Positions 26,852 through 36,593 of a DNA stretch of 55,117 nucleotides are shown piece by piece (position 1 is the first letter of the stretch; each line of letters starts with the position of its first letter). The notes beneath the pieces are model-generated. The model was not told where the DNA came from, made no database searches, and was given only the letters and a program-made list of their open reading frames with translations. The DNA lies in NCBI RefSeq assembly GCF_024372725.1, contig NZ_VOUA01000026.1, positions 1-55,117 on the forward strand, in the 5' to 3' direction. The DNA is from Methanosarcina sp. KYL-1. GTDB lineage: Archaea > Halobacteriota > Methanosarcinia > Methanosarcinales > Methanosarcinaceae. Position numbers and translations under genes: made by a program.

Positions 26852-26873
26852 CTCCAGTGGAAATAAAGGGGTT
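26852..26873 (+). other. ORB-like element near rpa1 (2)
   Basis: Core CTCCAGTGGAAAT plus AAAGGGGTT, same orientation as the element at 26684 and followed by the same TCTGAAAAATTTCC. The ~145 bp between the two is strongly AT-rich and could act as an unwinding region. Confidence 0.7.
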
Positions 26874-27259
26874 CTGAAAAATTTCCGGCCGTACTTCCTT
26901 AAACTATTACCAAGGAAGAAAGAAGGCAATGATTCCAAAAACAAATGCTGTAAGGACTTTACGTATACCACTGATCGGCCTCTGAACGACATAGGATCTA
27001 TCTCCGATTCATCTCCTATTCCTCTCTGTCTCTTCAAAGAAAAGAAATGCCGTTATCATTATGTACCATTGACTCGTATATATTAAGTGTCATAAAAACG
27101 TCCGGGAAGTGCTGGAGAGGCACTATCGGGGAAACGGACGTATAGACATATCCGGGATCAGCAGGCTTTAACTGGCATATTAAGTGACATCCAAAATAAA
27201 AAAGCCTGAAGTGGAAAACTGCATAAAAGGGGGAAACTGAAAAGAATCTGGAAGGGTTT

Positions 27260-27294
27260 TTCCACAGGAAGTGTTTCCACGGGAAACTGGGAAC
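27260..27294 (+). other. Weak ORB-core-like pair
   Basis: TTCCACAGGAAG (27260) and TTTCCACGGGAAACTGGG (27274) resemble the ORB dyad core but lack the full G-tract. They sit 70-100 bp before the first CBS gene. The rest of the 26531-27367 gap has no gene. Confidence 0.35.
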
Positions 27295-27367
27295 CGGTAT
27301 AGACCTGACGGGATGAATTTTATCTGGTTTTTGGGATGCAGAGAAAATAAAGGGGGAACGGCAGTCA

Positions 27368-27991
27368 ATGGTGGTCAACCCTAAGAGGGAAATGGAAACC
27401 GACATTCAAATAAAAGAAATTGAAACTGAGATGTCGGTTTCGGAAGTGATGAACAAGACCGTCGTCACAATGGACATCAACACTGAGGTCCCTGTCATTG
27501 CAAGGGAAATGGTCAGGCACGATATAGGAAGCGTGATCATTACCGAAAATGGAAAGGCAATGGGGATCATCACGGAAAGAGACCTTGTGAGGGACATAAT
27601 TACAAAGGATAAAAGGCCCAGCAAGGTGCATGCAAGTAAGATCGTGTCCACCCCGCTGGTAACTGTAAAGCCTACAACCAGTGTGATAGAAGCTTCCGGA
27701 ATCATGCTGAAATCCGACATCAAGAGGCTTCCAGTCCTGGAAAACGGAAACATCTTAGGGATAGTTTCGAATACTGACATCCTCATGGTGACTCCGGGGC
27801 TCAGCACCATCCTCAAGGACCTTATTGAGATGAACCGGGAATCCCTCCTCGCTACAAGTGAGGAAGAAGGACCGGAATTCAACAGTGGGGTCTGTGAGTC
27901 CTGCGGATATTTTTCCGAGGACCTGGAAATGGTAAACGGCAGGCTTTTGTGCCGGGACTGCCGGGACGTTGAAGAGGATTATTACGACTGA
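27368..27991 (+). CDS. CBS-domain protein with C-terminal zinc ribbon (CBS-A)
   Basis: A 207 aa protein with two CBS motifs (about residues 22-80 and 88-145), which as a pair form a Bateman module that typically binds adenine nucleotides or SAM. MGIITERDLVRDI and LGIVSNTDIL mark the second strand-helix of each motif. A zinc-ribbon-like CESCG...CRDC follows at about 178-198, suggesting nucleic-acid or protein binding. GGGGG lies about 11 nt upstream of the ATG. It is the first of five consecutive CBS-domain genes. Confidence 0.85.
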   Translation: MVVNPKREMETDIQIKEIETEMSVSEVMNKTVVTMDINTEVPVIAREMVRHDIGSVIITENGKAMGIITERDLVRDIITKDKRPSKVHASKIVSTPLVTVKPTTSVIEASGIMLKSDIKRLPVLENGNILGIVSNTDILMVTPGLSTILKDLIEMNRESLLATSEEEGPEFNSGVCESCGYFSEDLEMVNGRLLCRDCRDVEEDYYD

Positions 27992-28065
27992 GTTTTACGG
28001 CTGAATTCTCGATTTTTGCAGATTCTTCCGGATTCTTCCGGCAATCAAAGCCCGGGAGTGTCTAC

Positions 28066-28139
28066 CTGCAACCTTACCAAATAACTGCAACCTTACCAAA
28101 TAACTGCAACCTTACCAAATAACTGCAACCTTACCAAAT
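28066..28139. repeat. 19 bp tandem repeat
   Basis: Four copies of CTGCAACCTTACCAAATAA (starts 28066, 28085, 28104, 28123), the last truncated or altered. It lies between the first two CBS genes. Confidence 0.88.
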
Positions 28140-28218
28140 CACTACAGTATCAAAACACAGCAGTACTGAAAAACACTACCCAGAAATAGCACAAACAAAG
28201 CAGAGAAAGGGTAAACAC

Positions 28219-29013
28219 ATGAATGTCAGCGAAATTATGTCAGAAGGGCCCATCTGTGTGAAAGAGGGGGATTTCGTAACTCATGCCCGCCAGCTGATGC
28301 GTGATTATTTACTGCGCGGCCTTGTTGTCGTTGACGAAGAGAACAGGCTTGTGGGGATGCTGAGCGACCAGGATATCCTTCGGGTCACTTCCACCCGTTC
28401 GAATGTCACAGTGAGCGGCTATGCCCGGGAATGCCCGACAGTAACCCCGGACATGGGCATCATGAAAGCTGCAAAACTGATGGCGGAATCGAAGGAAAAC
28501 CGGGTCCCTGTGGTTATGTCAACCACGGACCGAAATGTAGTGGGAGTTCTGAGCGATGTGGATATCCTGAAGAACGTGGAGCTTCCGAAAAACGCTCCCG
28601 GGACCATTGCAGAAATAATGACAAAGAAAGTCGAGACATGTTCTCCCGACGAAAGGGTTGCCAAAGTGTGGGGGCACATGCTCGAGAAAAACTACACAGG
28701 CATTCCCGTGGTGTCCGGGAAAGGAGAACCTATCGGAATGATAACCAGGAGGGACATAATCAAATCCGGTGCTGTGAGGATGGCGGTGGAAGATACCCGG
28801 GCCATAAGGCCGAATGAAAGCCCGAAAGTGGAGAAGATAATGTCAACCCCGGTTTATACCCTTACAGAACATGACTCCGTCCTGAATGCTTCGAAGCTGA
28901 TAACCTACCGTGATGTGGGAAGGATCACCATCGTCAATGAACAGGGTAAAGTCTGCGGCATCGTGGACAGGCAGGACCTTCTGGGAGCCTTTATCAGCGG
29001 AGGAAATGAATAA
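28219..29013 (+). CDS. Four-CBS-domain protein (CBS-B)
   Basis: A 264 aa protein made entirely of four CBS motifs (two Bateman modules), at roughly residues 1-58, 66-122, 132-190 and 208-262. Repeated ending motifs are [36 protein letters not shown] and [12 protein letters not shown]. No other domain is present, so it would act as a stand-alone nucleotide sensor or a partner subunit. AAGGG lies just upstream of the ATG. The stop falls inside a duplicated 15 bp unit. Confidence 0.85.
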   Translation: MNVSEIMSEGPICVKEGDFVTHARQLMRDYLLRGLVVVDEENRLVGMLSDQDILRVTSTRSNVTVSGYARECPTVTPDMGIMKAAKLMAESKENRVPVVMSTTDRNVVGVLSDVDILKNVELPKNAPGTIAEIMTKKVETCSPDERVAKVWGHMLEKNYTGIPVVSGKGEPIGMITRRDIIKSGAVRMAVEDTRAIRPNESPKVEKIMSTPVYTLTEHDSVLNASKLITYRDVGRITIVNEQGKVCGIVDRQDLLGAFISGGNE

Positions 29014-29117
29014 GCTCAGACTGAATAAGCTCAGACCGCGTAAGTTCAGGGACGAATAAGCAGACCGAGTAAGCAGACCGAGTAAGCAGACCGAGTAATC
29101 TCAGGCCGAATAAGCTC
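29007..29117. repeat. 13-15 bp repeats across the CBS-B stop
   Basis: TGAATAAGCTCAGAC is repeated exactly at 29007 and 29022, with the CBS-B stop TAA (29011-29013) in the first unit. Degenerate relatives, including three AAGCAGACCGAGT units, continue to about 29117. The rest of the gap to 29480 is AT-rich and holds no gene. Confidence 0.82.
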
Positions 29118-29480
29118 GGGCTTAAAGTCCTTTAACGTCCTTTTAACCGACTTTCTTTATTCTGTAAATCGGTTTCCGTACTGAACAATGAAGAAATTAG
29201 TACCAATTAGTAACTGCTACCAATTAGTGTCCTGGGGCAGCATTTCCCTAAAAGTAGGAGAAGAATCTCACGCAAAAGGGTTATAATGCTCAAAGATTAT
29301 AATTAATAATGATTATAGATTAAGAAAAAAAGAGGAGTTTTCAGAAAAAGAGAAATTTTCGGTAAGATTCGAGAAAGATTTGCTTAAGGTTTTGTTTTTT
29401 CCAGAAGCATATTCCTGCAAGCAGGTGGGAAGAGGAAAAACGGCAGATGAAAAAAAGCAACTAACGGCAACTCGAATTCG

Positions 29481-30485
29481 GTGATCCAGTTGAACAAAAA
29501 TACGACATTTGCGTCAGCCGAAAAAATGAAAGTTCAGGCAAAACTGAACAAAGTGAACAGAGGAGTGCAGCGGAACGACCCGAAGATGATCAGCAGTACG
29601 GGCACAATGGACAAAGGTCCACTTGATTTCAAGTCCCGCATCTCGGAACATGAAGGGCGCATCCTGCCCCTGGCAACAAGGGACGTGGTAACCCTTCCCC
29701 CCACAGCAACAATCATGGAAGCTATCAAGATTATGACCGAGAGAAGGTTCAGGCGCATTCCGATTACTGATGCAGGGACAGGGAGGCTGGAAGGAGTCGT
29801 CACTTCCGTGGACATCATCGACTTCCTTGGAGGCGGGAGCAGGAACCTGCTTGTTGAAAACCGCTTTAAGGGCAACCTGCTGGCTGCAATAAACGAGGAA
29901 GTAAGGGAGATTATGCAAACCGACGCACCCTACCTTCACGAACATGCAGATCTCAAAGATGCCGTATCAACCATGCTCGAAAAGAAGAGGGGAGGCCTGC
30001 CCATAGTGAACGATGAGATGCAGGTCGTCGCGATCTTTACCGAAAGAAACGCTGTGGAGCTGATGAGCGGACTTGTGACGAACCGGACCGTCGAGGAATA
30101 CATGACAAAGAACGTCACAATGGTATCCACAGATACTCCCATCGGCCATGCAGCAAAAATTATGGTGCAAAACTGGTTCCGAAGACTCCCCGTGGTCAAG
30201 GATGGGATCTTTGCGGGGATGGTTACAGCCTCCGATATCGTCCACTTTCTGGGGAGGGGGGACGCCTTTAACAAGCTTGTAACCGGGAACATCCATGAAG
30301 CCCTGGACCAGCCCGTAGGTTCCATTGTCTCAAAGGAACTGATCTGGACAGGCCCGGACACGGACATGGGAAAAGCCCTGGAAATTATGCTCGAGAAAAA
30401 GATAGGATCCCTTCCTATTCTGGAAGACGGAATCCTGCGAGGCATCATTACGGAGAGCGATTTCCTGAGAGCCCTTGAATTCTAA
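29481..30485 (+). CDS. Four-CBS-domain protein with N-terminal extension (CBS-C)
   Basis: A 334 aa protein with four CBS motifs from about residue 66 to the end ([52 protein letters not shown]). The first ~60 residues are basic and polar, without a recognised domain. The called start is GTG at 29481; an ATG at 29526 is equally plausible, as neither has a clear ribosome-binding site. Third gene of the CBS block. Confidence 0.82.
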   Translation: MIQLNKNTTFASAEKMKVQAKLNKVNRGVQRNDPKMISSTGTMDKGPLDFKSRISEHEGRILPLATRDVVTLPPTATIMEAIKIMTERRFRRIPITDAGTGRLEGVVTSVDIIDFLGGGSRNLLVENRFKGNLLAAINEEVREIMQTDAPYLHEHADLKDAVSTMLEKKRGGLPIVNDEMQVVAIFTERNAVELMSGLVTNRTVEEYMTKNVTMVSTDTPIGHAAKIMVQNWFRRLPVVKDGIFAGMVTASDIVHFLGRGDAFNKLVTGNIHEALDQPVGSIVSKELIWTGPDTDMGKALEIMLEKKIGSLPILEDGILRGIITESDFLRALEF

Positions 30486-30537
30486 ATCAAACCCCCCGAT
30501 CAAACTCCTGAAATGGGCCCAGGCCAAAAACAGGATC

Positions 30538-30625
30538 GAAAGCCAGATTGAAAGCCAGATTGAAAGCCAGATTGAGAGCTAGATTGAGAGCTAGATTGAA
30601 AGCCAGATTGAGAGCTAGATCTAAA
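30538..30625. repeat. 12 bp tandem repeat
   Basis: About eight units of GCCAGATTGAAA or the variant GCTAGATTGAGA follow CBS-C. The rest of the gap to 30890 includes TATA-like elements near 30841 and 30859 before CBS-D. Confidence 0.85.
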
Positions 30626-30890
30626 GCCGGGACCTGTTTTCCAGGCCCGGCATTTCAGGAGATGGAAAAGGGGGAGTGAACTTCCAGGCCGGATAGGCGG
30701 ATGTGCCCTTCAGAGCGCAGCTGGTTCTAAATATAAAAATCTGCTGTAAAGCAGGCTGCGGTTTTGCAAGAAGTGGGTAGATAAAATATAAAAATTGGGA
30801 AGTTTGAGGATAAAAATTAAGAAGTTCACATTCAATTCAAAAACTATAATTATTGATACTTATATATTATAAAAATGAAGGAGGTATTTC

Positions 30891-31736
30891 ATGAATGTGG
30901 CGGACATCATGAGTTCACCTGTGTATGTTATAGACGCAGAAGAACCCGTGTCTCATGCAAGAAATCTGATGTTAAGACATAAAATCAGTACGGTGCTTGT
31001 CCTGAACGAGGGCAAGATGGTGGGAATTGTCACGAAATCAGACCTCAGCAACCGCCTGGCCCAGGCCGAACCTCTCTGGAGAAGGAGGCCCATAGACCAG
31101 ATCCCTATCAAGTTGCTGATGAGTGAATCCGTAATCACCATCTATCCCGAGGCCTCGATTTCCCAGGCAGCTTCCCTGATGCTTGAGAACGGAGTCCATG
31201 ATATCCCTGTGGTAAAGAACGATGTTGTCGGCATCGTTACCAGGACGGATATCGTGCGCTATGTTGCCGAGAAAGCCGAAGAAATAAACACGAAGGTCTC
31301 CAAACTGATGAATGAGGATGTCGTTTCTGTCCACAGGCACCACACAATCAACCATGTGATTGATGAGATGAACAGAAACGAAATTGAAAGAGTGATAGTC
31401 AAAGATGATGCAGGAAAGCCAGTGGGGATAATTTCCAGGAGAAACCTTGCCCTGAACCTCTTCACCGACAATGAAGGCAAGCTTTCTACGAAAAGCATCA
31501 AGATGGCCCGGAAATCCTCCCCGGGTGGCCAGAAGACCTACAGGTACGTAAAAGAAGTGCCTCTTACCGCAGAAGATATCATGTCTTCCCCGATAATATC
31601 CCTTGATACCGGTGAAAACATAAGAGAAGCTGCAAGGAAAATGATTGAAGAAGAAGTGACGGCACTGCCGGTAAGTGACGGCGAGGAAATTGTTGGAATA
31701 ATCAGCAGGACCGATGTCATGAAAGCGGTAATATGA
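30891..31736 (+). CDS. Four-CBS-domain protein (CBS-D)
   Basis: A 281 aa protein with four CBS motifs, around residues 1-60, 76-130, 138-195 and 222-280. Endings are [34 protein letters not shown] and [13 protein letters not shown]. An insert of about 25 basic residues ([14 protein letters not shown]) separates motifs three and four. GGAGGT lies 8 nt upstream of the ATG, the best ribosome-binding site of the five CBS genes. Confidence 0.85.
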   Translation: MNVADIMSSPVYVIDAEEPVSHARNLMLRHKISTVLVLNEGKMVGIVTKSDLSNRLAQAEPLWRRRPIDQIPIKLLMSESVITIYPEASISQAASLMLENGVHDIPVVKNDVVGIVTRTDIVRYVAEKAEEINTKVSKLMNEDVVSVHRHHTINHVIDEMNRNEIERVIVKDDAGKPVGIISRRNLALNLFTDNEGKLSTKSIKMARKSSPGGQKTYRYVKEVPLTAEDIMSSPIISLDTGENIREAARKMIEEEVTALPVSDGEEIVGIISRTDVMKAVI

Positions 31737-31930
31737 ATTACGGCATAAAGTTACAGCATAAACTATAGCATAAATAAAAGGAACGGCAACAGAAAAGCGG
31801 GGCAATGCGAAGCGAAAACAGGATGCAGAAAAACGCAACTGCCCGGAAAAACGAAGACACGAAAGGATACGAAAACCAACATTAGCGTAAAACAAGAATG
31901 AAAATTCTGGATACGCATGAGGTGAATTGC

Positions 31931-32707
31931 ATGCAAGTTAAAGACATAATGGTACAGCCACACAAGATTGACAAGTCAGACACCATATCCCACGCCCTTG
32001 ATCTCATGGAGAAAAAGGATACAAAGCGCCTGCTGGTAGTCCATGACGACCAGATGCTGGGTGTCCTGACCATGAGAAGTCTGACAGAACAGCTCGGAAC
32101 CCGCAAGAAACTGAGCAAACCCGCATCCTCCCTGCATGTTGCAACAGCCGTATCCGACAACTTTGTAAAAGTCCTGCCCGATACCGACATTAAAGACGCC
32201 CTGACCCTTATGAAAAAGAAGGGAGGCGTGATCATTGTATCCAACAACGGAGGAGCCCTGGGCTGGGTGACCCCCAAGGAACTCATGGAGACGAACCACT
32301 TCACAGGCTTTACCGGGGAAATCATGGAAAGAAGCCCTATAACAGTCAGCCCCTCCGACCGGGTGAGCCACGCCAGGCGCCTCATCCTGGACAACAACGT
32401 GGGAAGGCTTCCTGTAATTGAAAACGGGAAACTTGTGGGAATCGTCGCAGAAGAAGATATCGCCTCTGCCATGCGCGCCTTCAGGGACCTGGTGGCAGAT
32501 AACCAGCAGGATTCAAGGATTAAAAACCTGCTCGTGGGAGATATCATGACCCGAAGCGTGATCAGTGTGCGCACAAACACCCCCATTTCGGAAGCTGTCA
32601 AGACCATGCTGGAACACGATGTAGGAGGCGTCCCCGTCCTCAACCTGGAAGACGAACTTGTGGGCTTCCTTGCCCGCAGGAATATCATAAACACGCTCGC
32701 GGAATGA
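31931..32707 (+). CDS. Four-CBS-domain protein (CBS-E)
   Basis: A 258 aa protein of four CBS motifs ([51 protein letters not shown]). The start at 31931 follows GAGGTGA by 5 nt, so I rejected the ATG at 31898. It begins [10 protein letters not shown], like CBS-B and CBS-D, which supports recent duplication within the block. A hairpin and T-run follow at 32802. Confidence 0.84.
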   Translation: MQVKDIMVQPHKIDKSDTISHALDLMEKKDTKRLLVVHDDQMLGVLTMRSLTEQLGTRKKLSKPASSLHVATAVSDNFVKVLPDTDIKDALTLMKKKGGVIIVSNNGGALGWVTPKELMETNHFTGFTGEIMERSPITVSPSDRVSHARRLILDNNVGRLPVIENGKLVGIVAEEDIASAMRAFRDLVADNQQDSRIKNLLVGDIMTRSVISVRTNTPISEAVKTMLEHDVGGVPVLNLEDELVGFLARRNIINTLAE

Positions 32708-32801
32708 GCTAGTGAGAGAGATAAGAGAAAGAAAGAAGCAAGGAAAGAAAAAAGAGTACTTAAAGACAAGTACTTAAAGACAAGTACTTAAAGAAAAGAA
32801 G

Positions 32802-32829
32802 CCTGTCCCGTAAGGGGCAGGACTTTTTT
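32802..32829 (+). terminator. Hairpin and T-run after the CBS block
   Basis: CCTGTCCC and GGGGCAGG pair across a GTAA loop (32802-32821), followed by AC and six T. It lies 95 bp after CBS-E, preceded by three GTACTTAAAGACAA units. Confidence 0.6.
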
Positions 32830-32927
32830 GATTCTCATCCGGCATTCCGGAAAAATCTGAATTTTTTTGTAACTGTTGTCTCTTTTACTTTGGCGATTTT
32901 ATTGCTGACGGTTTTATCGTTGCTTTT

Positions 32928-33725
32928 TTAGAATGAACGGTCTCCGCCAAGCAGGCCTCCCAGGAGGTCGTCGCCTATGCCGGCAGCGCCGCTCCGTTCT
33001 CCGCGGTTCTGGCGGTAGGCTGAGGCTGCAAAGATCCTGTCAGCGAGGCGGGAGAAGGGCAGGCTCTGCATGTACACCGTGCCCGGACCCGTGAGGGTTG
33101 CAAGGACGACTCCTTCGCCTCCGAAGAGGGCGTTTTTGAAGTCCCGGGACCAGGTGATATCATAACTTACGGTTTCGGTAAAGGCAGCCACGCAGCCCGT
33201 GTCCACATGATAGGTCTCGCCCGGGGCCAGTTCCTTCCTGACCACCGTGCCACCTACATGAATGAAGGCCATGCCGTTGCCCCGCAGCCTCTGCAGGATG
33301 AAACCTTCACCACCGAAGAACCCTGCCCCAAGCTTGCGTGTGAACGCTACGTCTACTTCCACACCCCGGGCAGCACAGAGGAAAGCATCTTTCTGGCAGA
33401 GGACGCTGCCTCCGAATTCGGAAAGATCCATGGGGATGACTTTGCCCGGAAACGGAGCCCCGAAGGCAACATGCCCTTTTCCAGAACCCCTGTGGGTAAA
33501 GTTCGTAATGAAGAAACTCTCCCCGGTAAGTGCCCGCTTCAAGCCTTTTTTCAGGCCCCCCAGGAGTCCGCCCCCTTCGCCGCCTGTGGTGGTCTGCATC
33601 TGGATTCCTGGCCCCATGTACATCATCGCCCCGGCTTCTGCCTGGACAGCCTCCCCGGGGTCGAGTTCTACTTCCACGATCTGCATGTCGTCGCCAATAA
33701 TCTTGTAATCAATATCATCTGCCAT
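32928..33725 (-). CDS. AIM24 / TIGR00266 family protein
   Basis: A 265 aa protein with the TIGR00266 pattern: a beta-rich fold opening with DYKIIGDDMQIVEVELDPGE, followed by EAGAMMYM, a GGEGGGLLGGLKKGLKR turn, and FFGGEGFILQRLRGNGMAFIHVGG. A glycine-rich C-terminal tail ends in LLGGLLGG. The biochemical role of this family in prokaryotes is not settled. Start 33725 has GGAG 8 nt upstream. Short ATATCCGGTCACT-like repeats lie upstream (33741-33795). Confidence 0.75.
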   Translation of the reverse strand: MADDIDYKIIGDDMQIVEVELDPGEAVQAEAGAMMYMGPGIQMQTTTGGEGGGLLGGLKKGLKRALTGESFFITNFTHRGSGKGHVAFGAPFPGKVIPMDLSEFGGSVLCQKDAFLCAARGVEVDVAFTRKLGAGFFGGEGFILQRLRGNGMAFIHVGGTVVRKELAPGETYHVDTGCVAAFTETVSYDITWSRDFKNALFGGEGVVLATLTGPGTVYMQSLPFSRLADRIFAASAYRQNRGERSGAAGIGDDLLGGLLGGDRSF

Positions 33726-33990
33726 ATCTGTATCTCCGGTCACTATATCCGGTCACTGTATCCCGGCCACTATATCCTGTCACCGTATCCGATCTATTTC
33801 TTGTCCAAATATGCTTACGTTCTACAGTGAAAATTAAATTTCAATGGGAATTAGAACCCCATACTTAAAAAGATTCTTGATGAATTATCCCACACTTAAA
33901 AAAGTTCTTGAAAAAATGTTCTTGACAGATTTTCCGGCCCGCTTCCGGGGAATGATAACTTATTTCAGGGCTGAAAGCAGATAAATAAAT

Positions 33991-35163
33991 ATGAAAAGAG
34001 AGGGGAATGAGGAAGTGGATCAGGATTTTGCAGCAAAGCTTGCCGCTCATCTGGGATTTGAGGAGGAGAAGGTCAATCACCTTTTTGAGAAAAAATACCT
34101 TGCCTGGAACTGGGGAGAACATGAACACCTGCTCCGTTTTGATAAGGAAATTTCCCATATCGAGCGGGGGACCGTGCTTTATGAGAAAGACGGTGCTTTT
34201 GAAATGGTCCTGGGTTTTCCGAAGATCCGGAGGGCCATGGTCCTTTATCCCACACTCGAAAAGCAGTTCAGCGGCCTTAAGACAGTAGCCGTGGAAGAGA
34301 AGATGAACGGGTACAACGTCCGGGTAGCCCGGATAAACGGGGACATCCTTGCAGTTACCAGGAGCGGGTATATCTGCCCCTATACAACGGAAAGGGCAAA
34401 GGTGAAACTGAACCTCAGCTTTTTTGACGATTTCCCGGAACTTGTGCTCTACGGGGAAATGGTGGGGCCGGACAACCCCTACGTCCCGAAAGAGATCTAC
34501 AATATCGAGTCCGTGGAGTTTTACATTTTCGATATCCGGGAGAAAAACACGGGCAACCCCCTTTCCACAGCGCGGAGGCGGGAAATCCTGGAAAAATACG
34601 GCTTTTTTCAGGTAAGGTCTTTTGGGGAAATCCCCCTTGAAACGGCCCCTGAAGAAATCGCAAAAATCGTTAGGGAACTCGGAAAAATCGAGCATGAAGG
34701 CGTGGTAATCAAGGACCCTGAAATGGTTCTTCCCCCTGTGAAGTACACCTCATCCCGGAGCAACTGCTCGGACCTGAGGCATGCCTTCAAGTTCTACAAC
34801 GAATCCGGAAGGGACTACATGCTCTCCAGAATAGTCAGGGAAGGTTTCCAGGCCGTGGAATGGGAGGAAAGCGAAGCCGATTTCAAAAAACGCTGCATGC
34901 AGCTTGGGGAAAGCATCCTGGCCCCCCTGCGGGAGTCTGTCCGGAGCGTAAAAGAAGGCCAGAGGCTCTATGATGAGGTCCGGATCCGGGTAAAAACCTT
35001 AAAAACAGCCGCAGATTTCGAAGATTACCTGAAAAGGCTTGGCGTTGATGCCATTTTCGAACCCCCGCTTCCGGCAGGAGATGAGTACCTCATAATGGTC
35101 AGGAAAGTCAACAAGAGCACAAACGACAAGACCCAGGCTATCTGGGAAGGAGAACTCTGGTGA
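33991..35163 (+). CDS. Archaeal ATP-dependent RNA ligase (Rnl3-like)
   Basis: A 390 aa ligase. The nucleotidyl-lysine motif EEKMNGYNVR places the adenylated Lys at residue 104. Other nucleotidyltransferase motifs are LYGEMVG near 152, VEFYIFDI near 178, EGVVIKDP near 238 and the final lysine motif VKYTSS near 250. An ~45-residue N-terminal region and an all-helical C-terminal domain (about 270-390) match the thermophilic archaeal RNA ligase group (Pab1020/MthRnl-like). It would seal RNA 5'-phosphate and 3'-OH ends, sometimes circularising RNA. Cellular substrate not known. Confidence 0.85.
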   Translation: MKREGNEEVDQDFAAKLAAHLGFEEEKVNHLFEKKYLAWNWGEHEHLLRFDKEISHIERGTVLYEKDGAFEMVLGFPKIRRAMVLYPTLEKQFSGLKTVAVEEKMNGYNVRVARINGDILAVTRSGYICPYTTERAKVKLNLSFFDDFPELVLYGEMVGPDNPYVPKEIYNIESVEFYIFDIREKNTGNPLSTARRREILEKYGFFQVRSFGEIPLETAPEEIAKIVRELGKIEHEGVVIKDPEMVLPPVKYTSSRSNCSDLRHAFKFYNESGRDYMLSRIVREGFQAVEWEESEADFKKRCMQLGESILAPLRESVRSVKEGQRLYDEVRIRVKTLKTAADFEDYLKRLGVDAIFEPPLPAGDEYLIMVRKVNKSTNDKTQAIWEGELW

Positions 35164-35388
35164 GTTTCGAAAAGAAATATATTGCAGTGTATATTATACC
35201 AGTGACAGGTTTATACCAGTGACAGACTTATACCAGTGGCAGATACCAAAAGTACTGCAGAAAATTAATACCTGCGGCAGATACCAAAAGTACTGCAAAA
35301 AACTTGAAACACTTGATATTGATCCACCTCGCATTGATCCATACAAAATCAAGTAAAGGTACTCACCAATAAAGTAAAGGGACCTATC

Positions 35389-36441
35389 ATGACAAACGTT
35401 GCAATCATCGGGACAGAAAAAAGCGGGAGGACTACCCTTGCCGCAAACCTGGGGAAAAAAGGGACGTCTTCGGACATAACCCTGTACAATAATGATAAGG
35501 AAGACGTGAAACTGGCTTTTGTGGACTCGCACAGCTATCCCAAGACCCTGAAATCCCTGGTTACGGCACTGAACATTGCGGACATGGCAATACTCTGCAT
35601 CCCTCCCCAGGGCCTGGACGCCCACACCGGAGAGTGCATCATTGCCCTGGACCTGCTCGGCTATAAGCACGGGATCATCACCCTTACGAGGTCTGACAGC
35701 ACCCACATGCATGCGATAGACGAGCTGAAAGCAAAGATAAAAGCAATCACTGCAGGCACCGCACTCCAGGACTGGGAATGCATTTCCATTAACACGAACA
35801 AAAGCGCAAAGGTCCCCTTTGAAGGTGTCGAAGAGCTCAAAGCCAAAATCCACGCCATGGCAGAAAAAATCGCAGCCGAACAGGCCGAATTAAACAGCCT
35901 TCCGGCACGGGTCTTCATCGACCACGCCTTCAATGTCACGGGAAAGGGCTGCGTAGTCCTCGGGGTTGTCAAGCAGGGCATTTCCAGGGACAAAGACAAG
36001 ACTAAAATCTACCCCATGGACCGGGACATAGAAATCCGCTCCATCCAGAGCCACGACGTGGACATCACCGAAGCCCCTACAGGCACAAGGGTAGGTATGC
36101 GCTTGAAAAACGTCCAGGCAAAGGACATCGAGAGGGGCTTCATCATCTCCGATAAGGAAATCGTGAGCACCGACTACACCCTGGAATGCACCCTCTCAAA
36201 GTTCACCAGAAAGGTTGAAACTGCAAGCGTGCTCCACCTCTTTGTGGGCCTGGAGTCCGAGCCCGTGCGCGTGGAAAAAATACTCGTGGACGGACAGGAA
36301 GTTAAGGAAGCAAAACCGGGCACCACCTGCGTCCTGGAACTTTCCGGGAACAAAAAGGTCGCCTACAGCAAGGAGGACCGTTTCCTTCTGGCAAACCTGG
36401 ACCTGACCCAGCGTTTTGCAGCTTACGGTTTTTCAAAATAA
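35389..36441 (+). CDS. EF-Tu/SelB-like protein with degenerate GTPase domain
   Basis: A 350 aa protein laid out like EF-Tu/SelB: G-like domain (1-170), EF-Tu domain 2 (about 180-260) and domain 3 (260-350). The G motifs are eroded. G1 reads GTEKSGRT (residues 8-15), with Arg replacing the catalytic Lys. G3 reads DSHSYP instead of DxxG, and G4 reads LTRSDS instead of NKxD. It probably binds GTP poorly if at all, yet domain 2 retains GKGCVVLGVVKQG. AAAGGG lies 7 nt upstream. I infer an adaptor or regulatory role in translation or RNA binding, not a standard elongation factor. Confidence 0.7.
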   Translation: MTNVAIIGTEKSGRTTLAANLGKKGTSSDITLYNNDKEDVKLAFVDSHSYPKTLKSLVTALNIADMAILCIPPQGLDAHTGECIIALDLLGYKHGIITLTRSDSTHMHAIDELKAKIKAITAGTALQDWECISINTNKSAKVPFEGVEELKAKIHAMAEKIAAEQAELNSLPARVFIDHAFNVTGKGCVVLGVVKQGISRDKDKTKIYPMDRDIEIRSIQSHDVDITEAPTGTRVGMRLKNVQAKDIERGFIISDKEIVSTDYTLECTLSKFTRKVETASVLHLFVGLESEPVRVEKILVDGQEVKEAKPGTTCVLELSGNKKVAYSKEDRFLLANLDLTQRFAAYGFSK

Positions 36442-36593
36442 TCCTAAAGATTTTCCCCGGGGGCATCTTCATGGAAAACGATTCGGGAAACAATAGGGTT
36501 CATGAGAAGGACATGACTCTTTACGGCAGCGTATTTCATAGAAATGTCTGCTGGCAGCGCTCCTACCACCGGGCAGAGGGCGAAGAGCTCATA

